Shown here one piece after another: positions 15,720-26,200 of a stretch of 64,000 nucleotides of DNA. A program made the position numbers and the translations under genes. Origin of the DNA: Victivallis sp. Marseille-Q1083. Its GTDB lineage: Bacteria > Verrucomicrobiota > Lentisphaeria > Victivallales > Victivallaceae. Position 1 is the first letter of the stretch, and each line of letters starts with the position of its first letter. The stretch covers positions 1,116,001 to 1,180,000 of the forward strand of contig NZ_CAHJXL010000001.1 of NCBI RefSeq assembly GCF_903645315.1. Reading direction: 5' to 3'. Under the pieces are notes generated by a model. The model made no database searches and was not told the origin of the DNA. It was given only the letters and a program-made list of their open reading frames with translations.

Positions 15720-16763
15720 TCACCCAACCGGCAGCTTGCTTTCGAGGAAATACATATTCATCCGTCCCTTGCCCTTCACATTGACTGCCGGACGGGCCTG
15801 AAAACGGAATTGTCCATCGGCCAGTTGCCAGGTCGTTTCGGAGACGTTGATGCGCATCGGCTCGGAATTGGTTTCCATCCTGGCCGCCGTATTGATCGCA
15901 TCGCCGAAAACATCGTAAATATATTTTTCCACGCCGACGATGCCGCCCACCACCGCGCCGGTATGGACGCCCATCCGCATCCGCCAATTCAACTTGCCCG
16001 GCTGCCGGTTGCGTTTTTCCAGATAAGCCATCGCCTCCAGCGCCGCGTTCAGGACATTCCTCCAGTGCTGCGGATCCGGCTCCGGCATGCCGGAAACACT
16101 CAGATAGGCATCGCCGATGGTCTTGATCCGCTCACAATGGTTGGCCGTAAAAACACGGTCGAATTCCGTAAAAATATCGTTGAGTTCGGCGATGACCACC
16201 TGCGGCGCCAACCGGCTGCTGATCGAAGTGAAATTGACGATATCCGAAAAGAACACGGTCACCTGTTCGAAACATTCCGGCTCGCAATGTCCCTTTTCAT
16301 TCAAATCCCGGATCACCCGGTCCGGCAGAATATTGTGCAGCAGCCGATTCGATTTCTCCTGCTCATCCCGTAATTTCTCGGTCAATTCCAGCATCTTCAA
16401 ATTGGCTTCGGCCAACTTGTATTTCTGTTCGTCGAGCTCCTCCTTGAGTTCCAGCAGATTGAGGTTGGATTCGATCAATTTACTGTTCTGCTCGTCGAGC
16501 TCGTCCTTGATCGTCGTCAAATCCTTGTTGGCCTCCTCCAGGTGGCGCTTCTCCAGACTGAGCTTGCCGACCTCTTTCAGCGCCTTCTCTTTTTCTTCGA
16601 TCAGCGGCAGCGTCTTGCTCAACAACTCCTGCCGGGTCAGCGGCCGCTCATCCGCGGTTTCCGGCACCCGAAACCGACGAACCAGTTCGGCCCGGAACCG
16701 GAATCCCAGCCAGCAGACGCCGGCCAGCAACAGCAGGATAACGCCAAAAATCAAGATGTCCAT
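15720..16763 (-). CDS. membrane-anchored class III adenylate cyclase
   Basis: A 347-residue protein: one N-terminal membrane helix (residues 3-20, ILIFGVILLLLAGVCWLG), a long coiled coil (about 48-140 with near-repeats ELDEQNSKLIESNLNLLEL and ELDEQKYKLAEANLKMLEL), the LLHNILPDRV signalling-helix motif, and a catalytic domain. FFSDIVNFT gives metal-binding Asp174, IKTIGDAYL gives Asp218 with Lys214, and YIYDVFGDAIN gives Asp284, with Asn291 and Arg295. Lys214 and Asp284 are the adenine-selecting pair, so ATP rather than GTP is predicted. No sensor domain is present apart from the coiled coil. It follows the glycosyltransferase gene by about 33 nt. Confidence 0.92.
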   Translation of the reverse strand: MDILIFGVILLLLAGVCWLGFRFRAELVRRFRVPETADERPLTRQELLSKTLPLIEEKEKALKEVGKLSLEKRHLEEANKDLTTIKDELDEQNSKLIESNLNLLELKEELDEQKYKLAEANLKMLELTEKLRDEQEKSNRLLHNILPDRVIRDLNEKGHCEPECFEQVTVFFSDIVNFTSISSRLAPQVVIAELNDIFTEFDRVFTANHCERIKTIGDAYLSVSGMPEPDPQHWRNVLNAALEAMAYLEKRNRQPGKLNWRMRMGVHTGAVVGGIVGVEKYIYDVFGDAINTAARMETNSEPMRINVSETTWQLADGQFRFQARPAVNVKGKGRMNMYFLESKLPVG

Positions 16764-16796
16764 ACTCCTCCCTTCCCGCGACTCCCCGGCAGCCGG

Positions 16797-17585
16797 TTAA
16801 CCGGCGCGCTCCTCTCCGAGCACTTCACTCCACGGCCGCTTGTAAAACAACTCCCGGTTGGCCAGACAATTGTATTTGAAAATATGCCACAAAGCGGCAA
16901 TCCCGTCCTTCCAGGTGATTTTCTTCCCCTCATCATAACGGCGGGGATTGTACGAAATCGGCACTTCCCAGATGCGCAGACAGCGGCATTTCGCCAGTTT
17001 GGCGGTCATCTCCACCTCGATGCCGAACCGTTGCGAGTCGAGCTTCAGGTTCTGAATCACCTCCCGCCGGAAGGCTTTGTAGCAGGTTTCCATATCCGAC
17101 AGATGGATATCCGAACACAGATTCGAGAAAAAAGTCAATACCTTATTGCCCATCTCATGCCGGAAATAACGAACCATTCCCGGTGTCCCCATGAACCGGG
17201 AACCGTAAACGACATCGGCTTTCCCAGCCGCCAGCGGCGCCAGCACCGTCGGATAATCCTCCGGCGAATATTCGAAATCGGCATCCTGAATCAGCACATA
17301 AGGTTTCGTCGCTTCGGAAAAACCGCGAATCACCGCCGCCCCTTTCCCCTGGTTGACTTCCTGATTGAACAGTTTCACCCGCGGGTTCGCCCGAAAAGCC
17401 TGAAGACGCTCCCAACTGCGGTCTTTCGACGCGTCATTGACGATGATCAATTCACCCGGTTCCGGCCGGGCCAGCACCAGATTGACCAACTGTTCGATCG
17501 TCGCCTCTTCATTATAGACCGGAATGACGACGCTCAATTGACCGGCGAGCTCCACCGGCTCCCGGAGGTCGGCCGGCGGCGTCAT
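16797..17585 (-). CDS. family 2 glycosyltransferase, dolichol-phosphate mannosyltransferase-like
   Basis: A 262-residue GT2 enzyme: LSVVIPVYNEEATI (residues 14-27), LIIVNDASKDRS, the QDADFEYSPEDY metal-binding DXD-type region and VVYGSRFMG, as in DPM1-like polyprenyl-phosphate sugar transferases. It lacks C-terminal membrane helices, so it is a soluble or peripheral form. It should transfer a hexose from a nucleotide sugar to a polyprenyl phosphate carrier for envelope glycans. Its start overlaps the proC stop in ATGA, indicating translational coupling. Confidence 0.9.
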   Translation of the reverse strand: MTPPADLREPVELAGQLSVVIPVYNEEATIEQLVNLVLARPEPGELIIVNDASKDRSWERLQAFRANPRVKLFNQEVNQGKGAAVIRGFSEATKPYVLIQDADFEYSPEDYPTVLAPLAAGKADVVYGSRFMGTPGMVRYFRHEMGNKVLTFFSNLCSDIHLSDMETCYKAFRREVIQNLKLDSQRFGIEVEMTAKLAKCRCLRIWEVPISYNPRRYDEGKKITWKDGIAALWHIFKYNCLANRELFYKRPWSEVLGEERAG

Positions 17586-18391
17586 TTGCTCTTACCCAGT
17601 TCCGCCGAACGTTCGGCCGCCGCTGTCATCGCCTTGAGCAGCGTTCCCTTGAACGCTCCCGTTTCCAGCGCCAACAGCGCCTGCGCCGTCGTCCCGCCGG
17701 GCGAGGTCACCTGGTCGCGCAGCACCGACGGATGTTCCCCGGTTTTCTGCACCAGCCGAGCCGTGCCGGCGACGGTCTGCGCCGCCAGCGCCAACGCCAG
17801 CTCGCGCGGCAACCCCAGCAGTACCCCGCCGTCGGCCAGCGCCTGAATCATTTCCAACACGTAAGCCGGCCCGGAACCGCTCAACGCGGTAACCGCATCG
17901 AACAACGCCTCCGGAATTTCCACCGCCACACCGACCGCTTCCAGAATGCGGCGCACCAACTGCCGCTCCTCCGGCTCCCGGATGCCGGGCATCGCATAGG
18001 CGCTGGCGCCGGCGCCGACCAAAGCCGGCGTGTTCGGCATCACCCGGGCAATGCGGGAGCTGCCGGTCAGCTCTTCCAACCGGGCAAGTTTGACGCCGGC
18101 CACGATCGACAGAATCAGTTTATCCGCCAACAACGCTTTTTTGCCCTCCAGCGCCGTCTTTAAATACTGCGGCTTCACCGCCAGAATCACCGTTCCGGAT
18201 GCTTTGATCAGGCCGTCCAGGCCATCTTTGCCGAGCGCCCGGATGCCGGTCGCCGCGGCAAAGCGTTCCGCCGCCGCTTCGGAGATATCGAAAGCGGTGA
18301 CAGTATCGAGATTGAAATCACCGGCCGCCATGCCGCCGGCAATGGCCGTCGCCATCCGGCCGGCGCCGATAAACAAAATTCGATTGAGCAT
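17582..18391 (-). CDS. proC: pyrroline-5-carboxylate reductase
   Basis: A 269-residue enzyme of normal length that reduces pyrroline-5-carboxylate to proline with NAD(P)H. The N-terminal Rossmann motif is ILFIGAGRMATAIAGG (residues 5-20). IARVMPNTPALVGAGASAY and the C-terminal signature ALSGSGPAYVLEMIQALADGGV, followed by LRDQVTSPGGTTAQAL, are diagnostic. It overlaps the GT2 gene by four nt and lies 14 nt after uppP, so uppP, proC, GT2 and the cyclase are probably read together. Confidence 0.96.
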   Translation of the reverse strand: MLNRILFIGAGRMATAIAGGMAAGDFNLDTVTAFDISEAAAERFAAATGIRALGKDGLDGLIKASGTVILAVKPQYLKTALEGKKALLADKLILSIVAGVKLARLEELTGSSRIARVMPNTPALVGAGASAYAMPGIREPEERQLVRRILEAVGVAVEIPEALFDAVTALSGSGPAYVLEMIQALADGGVLLGLPRELALALAAQTVAGTARLVQKTGEHPSVLRDQVTSPGGTTAQALLALETGAFKGTLLKAMTAAAERSAELGKSK

Positions 18392-18405
18392 ATTCTTTCA
18401 CTCCT

Positions 18406-19233
18406 TTAGCGGCGGAACCAATTGCAGTAAGCCCAATAGAGCAACACCAAGACGCCGACGCAATACAAATACCAGGAAAACCACTGCAATTTACCGCGCT
18501 GCAACAATTTCAACAAAATTTTCAATGCGAAAAATCCCACCACGGCCGACACGACAAACCCCATCACCAACATCCAAAGAGCGATCGAACCGTCCGAAGC
18601 CGTCGCGTCCGGCCCTGCCTTCAGGGCCTCCAGCAAATCGAGCAGCGCCGCTCCGCCAATCGCCGGAATGGCCAGCAGAAATGAAAATTTCGCACTGTCC
18701 GCCGGTGTGATCCGGCAACGCAGCGCCGCCGCAATCGTCGAACCGGAACGCGAAATGCCCGGCACGATCGCAATGCCCTGCGCCACCCCGATGCCCAACG
18801 CCTGTTTGAAATTCATCCGCTCCAGTGCGAGGCCGTTCTCCGCATTCACTTTGCGCTGCATCGCGAACTGCAGCATCAGGGCGGTCAGCAGGAAACCGAT
18901 GCCCGGCGTCAACAAGTTGTTGAACAACTGCATATCCAAGCCGGTTTTCTTGATTCCCAGGCCGATCACCGCCGCCGGAATGGAGCCGACGACCACCAGC
19001 CCGATGATCCGCCATTGCGACTTGTTGACCAGGATATTCCACAGCGTATGAAAATAAAAAATCAGAATAGCCAGCAACGTGCCGGCGTGCAGAATCACAT
19101 TGAGCCGTACATTGCTTTCCGGGTCGAAGCCGAACACCTGCCCCAGTACCGCCAGATGACCGGATGAGCTGATCGGCAGAAATTCAGCAATCCCCTGAAC
19201 GACGGCAAGCAAAAAAACCTGTAAACCTTCCAT
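18406..19233 (-). CDS. uppP: undecaprenyl-diphosphatase
   Basis: A polytopic membrane phosphatase of 275 residues that recycles undecaprenyl pyrophosphate for peptidoglycan and other envelope polymers. The first catalytic region is QGIAEFLPISSSGHL (Glu17, Ser-rich loop, His26) and the second GISRSGSTI with its Arg. The frame is open for 30 more codons, but MEGLQVFLLAVVQG is the normal family start, so 19233 is chosen; GGAG lies about 11 nt upstream. The multiple hydrophobic segments fit the BacA topology. Confidence 0.94.
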   Translation of the reverse strand: MEGLQVFLLAVVQGIAEFLPISSSGHLAVLGQVFGFDPESNVRLNVILHAGTLLAILIFYFHTLWNILVNKSQWRIIGLVVVGSIPAAVIGLGIKKTGLDMQLFNNLLTPGIGFLLTALMLQFAMQRKVNAENGLALERMNFKQALGIGVAQGIAIVPGISRSGSTIAAALRCRITPADSAKFSFLLAIPAIGGAALLDLLEALKAGPDATASDGSIALWMLVMGFVVSAVVGFFALKILLKLLQRGKLQWFSWYLYCVGVLVLLYWAYCNWFRR

Positions 19234-19384
19234 ACCCCAAATAACTCCGGTGACAATGATTTCCAAAAAAGTTGACCAATGACGACAATTTACACCCGAA
19301 TGGACTTCCCCGCAACCGGACATGGGAAGTAATTGAACAATTATCAGGCCGGAATCCGGCCTTCCCGCCTCAGCGGAATCAAAG

Positions 19385-21301
19385 CTATTTCCAGCAATTG
19401 TAAATCTGCGGAACCAGATACTTCAGGACCGCCGCGGTCGGCATGGCAAAAATCATGCCGGTAATGCCGGCGAAATAACCGCCGAGCAACACGACGATAA
19501 TGGTTTCCAATGTCGTCAGCCCCAATGATTCGCCAATGATCGCCGGATAAAGAAAAAATTGTTCGATCAAGCCATTTTCCAACAGGTAAATGCCGACGAT
19601 ACCGGCCAGTTGCAAGCCGGACACCTCGGCTCCGCCGACCGCCAGCGTCACCAACAGCGTCAACAACGCGCTGGCCACCGGGCCGATGTACGGCAGCAAA
19701 ATACCGCAGGCGGCAATCGCGCCGAGCACGAACGGATAGGGAACATCCAGCAAGATGAACGTCGTTGTATAAACCGCCAAATCGATGATCATCAACAGCA
19801 GATAACCGCGCAGCCAGATCCGCAGCTTGTTGATCACTTCGGAGATGATGCGTTCGCCCTCCGCCAGCGACTCTTCCGTCGCGCCGGGCAGCCATTTGCC
19901 GTTGAAAACGGTACGTACCAGGTAATCACTGCGCGCCCGGGTCGAACTGTTGGCGGCAAACAACGCCAATTTATTCAGAATCAGCGAGAAGAAAAATACC
20001 GTCAGCAGCAGGTCCAGCACCAGATTGACCAATTTGCCCAACAGCGAAGCGGTAAACGACAGAAAACCGCCCGATTTCTCCAGCAGCGTTTTGATAATCT
20101 GCTGCTGCGCTTCGGGATTCTGCAGCAATTTTGCCAACTCTTCAATCCCCCAACTGACCAGCGGCAGCCGTTGAAAGCGAACTTTCAGGTTATTCAAGTC
20201 CTGGTTGAGGTCATTGGCCAGTTTGACGATCACCGGCGGCAGATGTTCCATCGCCGGCAAGGTCACTTCCGGCGCCGCGTTTTCCTCCTGCTGCACTTCG
20301 GCGGCATCGTATTTCACCGCCAACGGCGCGTCCGGCTGTTCCTCCGGCGTATTGACCATCGCCGGCGGCGGCGCCTTCTCCCGCGCCCACTTCTTCACCG
20401 AAGAGCCCAGCCCGGCCACATAATTGCCGGATATCCAGGTAAATGCGAAAATAATTACCACCACCATGACGATGAAAGTCGTCACCGTCAGCGTCGTCGC
20501 CCGTGAAATCAGCGCCTGCCGCTTTTTCTGAGCCACCTCGTCCGCGGATAAACGGCTCTCTTCCTGATTGCGGAGCCGGCCGGCAAATCGTTTCAACGGC
20601 CGGGTAACGGCGTCCGGCGCCTTGAAAAAGCGGTGGATAAAGCTTTTTTCCTCCCCCAGCTTCCGCTCGAAATATTTCTCCATCGGCAGAAAGATATAGG
20701 CCAGGATCGTCCCGAACAACACCGATTTCAACCAGGTGGCCATCATGATGAACACGACGATGACGATCACCGCAATCAGCACGCCGGCCCCCGACTTCAC
20801 CAGATTGCGGCGGCGATGGTATTCCCGGGAAACCTCCTGGTTGACCGCGTCGAAATCGATGGCGCCCTTCGGCATGCCGTCGGCCAGCGAACGGATGAAC
20901 TCCTGCTTCGACTCGGTATATTCGCCGGAACAGAGCGACAACATGATCAACACTTCGATGATCTGCCGCTGCTGCTCCACCGAGAAATCGCCCAACACCA
21001 GCAACGCCGCTTCCGGTTCCACCGGCGCGCAACTCTTGAGTGCGGCAACATACTCGGCCACTTCGCTTTCGGAATAGTCGCGAATCAATACGCTGTGAAA
21101 GGCATCCAATGCCTGCTCGTTCAACCGGCCGTTTTTGAGCAGCACCATTTTCATCAGCGCAATCACCACCCGGTCGCTGTAAGTAACGCCGGGATCGTGC
21201 AACTGCAACACGCCGTTCAATCTGACAAAAGCGCGGCTGAACGGCTTATCCAGCAAGTCCCTGGTCCAATTCAACGGCTTCTGCCAATCCTTCAAACTCA
21301 T
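19385..21301 (-). CDS. AI-2E family permease with N-terminal TerB-like helical domain
   Basis: A 638-residue protein, nearly twice the usual 340-380 of PerM/AI-2E permeases. Residues about 1-165 are soluble and helical with LLKNGRLNEQALDAF and LCSGEYTESKQEFIRSLA, resembling TerB-like domains. Two membrane helices follow near 170-200, then a charged linker with KRQALISRATTLTV and an Ala/Pro-rich segment. The C-terminal 300 residues give the AI-2E fold, with FPYVLGAIAA-like PFVLGAIAACGILLPYIGPVAS and the last GGYFAGITGMIFAMPTAA. Substrate is unknown; the family includes ion and peptide exporters. Related text DLLLTVFFFSLILNK confirms the core. Confidence 0.85.
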   Translation of the reverse strand: MSLKDWQKPLNWTRDLLDKPFSRAFVRLNGVLQLHDPGVTYSDRVVIALMKMVLLKNGRLNEQALDAFHSVLIRDYSESEVAEYVAALKSCAPVEPEAALLVLGDFSVEQQRQIIEVLIMLSLCSGEYTESKQEFIRSLADGMPKGAIDFDAVNQEVSREYHRRRNLVKSGAGVLIAVIVIVVFIMMATWLKSVLFGTILAYIFLPMEKYFERKLGEEKSFIHRFFKAPDAVTRPLKRFAGRLRNQEESRLSADEVAQKKRQALISRATTLTVTTFIVMVVVIIFAFTWISGNYVAGLGSSVKKWAREKAPPPAMVNTPEEQPDAPLAVKYDAAEVQQEENAAPEVTLPAMEHLPPVIVKLANDLNQDLNNLKVRFQRLPLVSWGIEELAKLLQNPEAQQQIIKTLLEKSGGFLSFTASLLGKLVNLVLDLLLTVFFFSLILNKLALFAANSSTRARSDYLVRTVFNGKWLPGATEESLAEGERIISEVINKLRIWLRGYLLLMIIDLAVYTTTFILLDVPYPFVLGAIAACGILLPYIGPVASALLTLLVTLAVGGAEVSGLQLAGIVGIYLLENGLIEQFFLYPAIIGESLGLTTLETIIVVLLGGYFAGITGMIFAMPTAAVLKYLVPQIYNCWK

Positions 21302-21338
21302 CCACTGCCCCCGCTTCGCGGCGCGCCGAGCGCCGCGG

Positions 21339-22382
21339 CTAGTTGATCGTCACCCGGCAATCGCCTTTGATTACTTCACCGACCACCTCGGCGGTAAAGC
21401 CGCAATCACGGCAGATCTTCAGGGCGGGCGCCACATCGTCCTGCGGCAGGAACCAAACCATACCGACCCCCATATTGAAGACCCGGAACGCCTCCACCTC
21501 ATCAACCTGACCGGCTTCCACCAGCAGCTTGAAGATCGGCGGCGTGCTGATCGCGCTGCGGTCGAACACCACATCGACGTCGGCGGGCAAAATCCGCGGG
21601 ACATTGTCGTAAAGCCCGCCGCCGGTAATATGGGCGATGCCGTCCAGATGCAACCCCGCCGCCAACGCCTGCCGAATTGCCGGCCAATAGCAGATATGCG
21701 GCCGCAGCAACGCTTCGCCGACCGTTTCGCCCAGACGATCCAGATAAGTATGTACCGTATATTTGCACTGATCGAACAGAATTTTACGCGCCAGGCTGAA
21801 ACCGTTGGTGTGCAATCCGGCAGATTTCAAACCGATCGCCGCATAGCCCGGCCGGATCTTTTCGCCGGTGATCAGTTTGTCTTTTTCAACGATGCCGGTA
21901 ATCATACCGACCAGATCGAAATCATCGCCGTACATGCCGGGCATTTCCGCCGTTTCGCCGCCCAGCACCGCGCAACCGGCCGCTTTGCAGGCTTCGGCGA
22001 TGCCGAAAAGCACCTCTTCGTACAGCGGGCTGCGCAATTTGCCGATACCGATATAGTCCATGAAATAAATCGGCTCCGCCCCCTGCACGGCAATGTCGTC
22101 AATGCAATGGTTGACAATATCGTATCCCACCGTGTCGAACTTATTCATCTGCATGGCGATCATCAACTTGGTTCCGACGCCATCCACACTGGAGACCAAA
22201 ACCGGCTGACGGTATCTGGACAGATCCAACTGAAACAGGCCGCCGAACCCGCCGATCGGCGCCAGCATCTCCGGCCGCCGCGTCGCCGCAATTCTTTCTT
22301 TCACCCGATCGAGCAAGCTATGCGCCAAGTCGATATCCACACCGGCGGACTTATAGAGGTCGCTTTTTACCGTGGTAGCCAA
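21339..22382 (-). CDS. purM: phosphoribosylformylglycinamidine cyclo-ligase (AIR synthetase)
   Basis: A 347-residue PurM of normal length (E. coli 345), making AIR from FGAM and ATP in purine synthesis. YKSAGVDIDLAH (residues 10-21), GGFGGLFQLD, SSVDGVGTKLMIA and YDIVNHCIDDIAVQGAEP are family signatures, with the ATP-binding Asp/His positions present. AEMPGMY and HITGGGLYDNVPRILP complete the conserved blocks. It lies apart from other pur genes in this window and has its own candidate promoter overlapping the end of the upstream acyltransferase gene. Confidence 0.96.
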   Translation of the reverse strand: MATTVKSDLYKSAGVDIDLAHSLLDRVKERIAATRRPEMLAPIGGFGGLFQLDLSRYRQPVLVSSVDGVGTKLMIAMQMNKFDTVGYDIVNHCIDDIAVQGAEPIYFMDYIGIGKLRSPLYEEVLFGIAEACKAAGCAVLGGETAEMPGMYGDDFDLVGMITGIVEKDKLITGEKIRPGYAAIGLKSAGLHTNGFSLARKILFDQCKYTVHTYLDRLGETVGEALLRPHICYWPAIRQALAAGLHLDGIAHITGGGLYDNVPRILPADVDVVFDRSAISTPPIFKLLVEAGQVDEVEAFRVFNMGVGMVWFLPQDDVAPALKICRDCGFTAEVVGEVIKGDCRVTIN

Positions 22383-22424
22383 TTTCCAATATCCTTATGG
22401 TTTACAGGGTTGATACTCAAAGAT

Positions 22425-22452
22425 AATGTACTCCCAAAGCCGATTTTTTCAA
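22425..22452 (-). promoter_or_regulatory. candidate sigma70 promoter of purM
   Basis: Minus strand TTGAAA (22447-22452), 16-nt spacer, TACATT (22425-22430), about 40 nt upstream of purM. The -35 overlaps the stop codon of the preceding gene. Confidence 0.5.
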
Positions 22453-23123
22453 CTTGTCTTCGGCGGGACATCGACGGTTATGGCCATCAGCCGCCGCTCC
22501 AGCTGTTCCCGATATTCTTCCAGCCGGTTATCGTCCACCGCTTCCGGCACCTGCATCATTTCACCGAGCACCAGCGTCAGCGTCGCCCCCGGCTTCGGAA
22601 TTTGAAAGCGGTCCCAGCTTTTAATTTCCCAATAACGCGAAGCATTGACACTCAGGGGAATGATTCCGACGCCGGTAACGCCGGCCAGATGAATCGGGCC
22701 GCGGCTCATGCGGTATTTCGGCCCGCGCGGGCCGTCCGGCGTGAAAGCGACATGATAGCCGTTGCGAATCGCCCGCACCGCTTCCAGCTGGGCATGGGCG
22801 CCGCGCGATTTCGACGAACCGCGCAAACTTTTGACTTGCAGAAAAGAGATCAAATCGGTGATATACTGCCCGTCGCGGGACGGACTGACCACCGCCACGG
22901 TCCGCTGCCGGGCCACCTTCGGCATCAAGACCGGAAAAAACAGCAGACGATTGTGCCAGGTAACCACCACATTGCCGCGCGCCTGGTGGATATAATCATG
23001 CGGATCAACAATCCTCACCCGGTACAATCCATGGCCGATCAACTGCAGCAATCTGGCCGGCAGCCAGAAAAGCCAGGTCGGCAATTTCTGGATTTTCCGG
23101 AATTTCTTCTTCAATATTCCCAT
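22449..23123 (-). CDS. DUF374 lysophospholipid acyltransferase-like protein
   Basis: About 224 residues from the ATG at 23123, which has GGAG five nt upstream; an earlier in-frame ATG at 23156 falls inside a terminator hairpin and is less likely. VVVTWHNRLLFFPVL carries the acyltransferase His, and FTPDGPRGPKYRMSRGPIHLA is the second DUF374 block with the substrate-binding Gly/Pro motif. DUF374 proteins are related to LPLAT enzymes that acylate phospholipid or lipid A precursors. The exact substrate is unknown. Confidence 0.85.
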   Translation of the reverse strand: MGILKKKFRKIQKLPTWLFWLPARLLQLIGHGLYRVRIVDPHDYIHQARGNVVVTWHNRLLFFPVLMPKVARQRTVAVVSPSRDGQYITDLISFLQVKSLRGSSKSRGAHAQLEAVRAIRNGYHVAFTPDGPRGPKYRMSRGPIHLAGVTGVGIIPLSVNASRYWEIKSWDRFQIPKPGATLTLVLGEMMQVPEAVDDNRLEEYREQLERRLMAITVDVPPKTS

Positions 23124-23139
23124 ATTCACTCCATGCGAG

Positions 23140-23179
23140 AAAACAATGCGCTCCAAACATCATCCGACATTTGGAGCGC
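23140..23179 (-). terminator. terminator of the giant surface protein gene
   Basis: GCGCTCCAAA and its exact complement (10 bp) flank a 12-nt loop at 23148-23179. On the minus strand ATTGTTTT follows. It begins about 36 nt after the stop codon of the 3102-residue gene. Confidence 0.6.
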
Positions 23180-23215
23180 ATACATTGTCGGCAATTTCTG
23201 CCGTTCGACTACGAT

Positions 23216-26200
23216 TTACGACGCCAGAATCATATCCAGCATCCGATCGACATCACTGCGGAAGGCCGGGTGTTTCTCCTGCAGATATTCCCGTTCCGCC
23301 AACTCCGACAGCAACGCTTCCAGCGCCGCTTTGTCGTCGGTCGCCTCTTCCACCAACGGATCGTTGTTGGTATCATCCAGATCCATCAGGTCAACAATTC
23401 CGAGCTCATCCGGCCCCAGCGGCGAACCATAGACCGACAAACCATCGGTCAAACTGATCCGGCCCTGCACCGCCAGCAGCATATCGTAGGTCGTCCCCAG
23501 CGGCGGCACCTGGCCGCCAAGCGGATTGGTTTCAAGCTGCGAACGCCACTCCTGCGACATCAACTGCCAACTGCGTTCGCCTTCATCCAGTTTCGGACGC
23601 GGCAGCATAATGTCGTGCAGCCGCATCGAATAATCATTGAACTGCCAGGCATTCAAGCCGTGCGGCGCATACGGTCCATCGAACGATTTTTCATTGAGGC
23701 CGATTGCATAACTGCCTGTCGCCACCAAGCCATCCGCCTGTTTCCAGCCGTCGCGGTAGACAAACAACTTGCCCTGATCGCCCAATCCCTGGCCGATTTC
23801 CGATTTGTCCGGCGTAATCGTCATCGACAGATCCAAACCGCTGCCGTCACGGACAATCGTCCACACCCGGTTGACCACCGTGTCATAACTGAACAGCGGA
23901 CCGCCATTCGGCGTACCGACATCGGTCACCGGCGTAAAGGTGCCGACTCCGATCATTTCACTGCCTTCACCCGGCGCCGCCGTCAAAGTGACCGTCGTCA
24001 CATGCGTCGCATCGCCGATGTAGAGATCGGCGGTGCTGCCGGCGGTGAGGTTGAGATATACCAGGCCGTTTCCATTGGTCATGAAATAACGATCCGCCGA
24101 AGAATTCTGGCTGCCGCGGATCCAGATCGAACCGTTTTCCACCGCCAGTCTGCCTTCGTCGAACCGGAAATCACCGCCAATATCGAGCCGGCCACCGGTA
24201 AAGGTCGCCCCGGCCGCGCAACTGAGCACCACGTCCTGGCCGATGGCCAGAGCGCCGGTCAGCGCCAGCGTCAACGGCTGGGAACTCTGCATGTACAGCG
24301 AACCGTCGATGCGTCCGTCATTGACATTGACCGTCAAATTGTGGTCCATCTGCAAATCGCCTTCCACCAGCAGGCTCTGTCCATACAGGCCGGAATCGCC
24401 CTCCAGCACGACATCATTGTGCAACGTGATCGCACCAGTCGTCCGAACCACGCCATTGAGATAGATGGCGTCGTTGGCGTGCACTTCCAGACTGCTCAGA
24501 TTCAGCATATTGCCGATGCGGGCGAACGTTTCGGCATCCAGCACCAGTCCTTCGCCATTCAGCGCTTCCACCGTGCCGCTCATCGATACCGACCCCTGTT
24601 CGGAAGTCACCGTAATCGTCCGTCCCGGCGCATCCAATTTGACATTGCCGCGGAAATCGACATCGTGCTGCGTCAGGAAATCGCCGCGCAACGTAATATT
24701 GCCTTCGAAAATCAGATTGGCATAATTGAATTCCACATCGCTGATGATCACATCGCTGCCGTTGACCAGCAGCGTACCGCGGATGCCGTCGGCCGCCGTG
24801 CCGGCAATGTTGGTCAGCGAAATCGCGCCGTCGGAAACGAAACCGATCGTCCCGGTATCCGCCACCGTGATATTGTTCACATCGAACACCACCTCGCCGG
24901 TGCTCTGCGAAGCATCGCCGGTCAACTCAATTCCCCGCTGGCCGGTGTAGAAGAACAAGCTCGAGTAATCGCTGACATTGATATAGGCATCACTGTCGAA
25001 TTCAATACCGCCGGCGTAAATTGCATTGTCGCCGAAAGCATTGAGGTCGCCGGTCCACATCACCATATTGGTCTTGTCCGTATTTCCGACCTGCGCGTTA
25101 GACAAATTGATCATCTCGGCGCGCAACACAACATCGGAGCCGCGTCCGGCGGAAATGACCGCATGGTCATCAACCAGAATCCAGTTTTCGCTGACCAGAT
25201 TGACACCCTTTTGCGCATAGATTTCGCCGCCGCCGGCAATGCTCAGATTGCCGCCGCCGCTGTAGGCGGAAAACACACCGTTGACAAAGACATCCGTCAG
25301 GAATACCCGGCCGGACTCGGAAACGATCGAACTGCTGCCGCCGGTCGCCGTGAAAGAATCGACCGTGACATCGGCAAACGCTTCGATATCCACCTTAACA
25401 GCAGTCACCGAACCTACGCTGACGCTGCCGGCATTGGTAATTTCCACCTGCGTACCGGCAGAAATATTCTTTACGTCAATCGCAGCGCCGCCGCCATCCA
25501 TCAACACGCTGCCGACCGCAGAATGAAGCTCATCGACTGCCAACGTGGAACCGCTGCCCAAGGTAATATCGACGCTGCCGATGGCAGTATTGATCTCTCC
25601 GACAGACAAACTAGACTGGGAGCCTAGGACGATATCAACATTGCCCATCGCTTCCACCGAATTGAGTGTAACCTCGACCTGCCGAGAGCCATCGCCAATG
25701 ACAACCCCGGAAGCCGCGACGATATCGCCGCCGACAGCGCCGGCCGCATAGACATTGCCGTAAACGACCACACTGCCGGCACTCAACGTCACATCACCCA
25801 TCGTCAGGTCGCCGTTGACGGTAATGTTGGTCGAACAAGCTTTGTCGCTGTCCGTCAGCGTCAGGTTGCCATAGTTGCCGGCCAGCACCGTCTGCGTTTC
25901 CGTGCCGGCGTAGTTGTAAATCACCGTCGAATCGGTTGCATTGTCGGAAACCGTCAACGAAATGTTGTCGGTCTGCAGCGATGTCAGCGTCAAGGTCGCC
26001 GTATCGTTGATCGTAATGGCACCGTTGAACAATCCCAGCACCACCAGCGAGCTGCTATCGCCGACTTCCGCCGTCGCCTGCACTTCCGCATCATCGGCAA
26101 TCGTCACCTGGGCATCGTTGATGATTTCCAGATCAGTACGTTTTCCGGCGCCCCAGACCTGCCCGGCATCGTCAAATGCCACCACCTGGGTCAAAGCGCC

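Noticed and set aside
23171-25627. 818-codon plus-strand frame antisense to the giant protein gene
   Set aside because: Antisense to well-supported beta-helix coding sequence; no signal or family.
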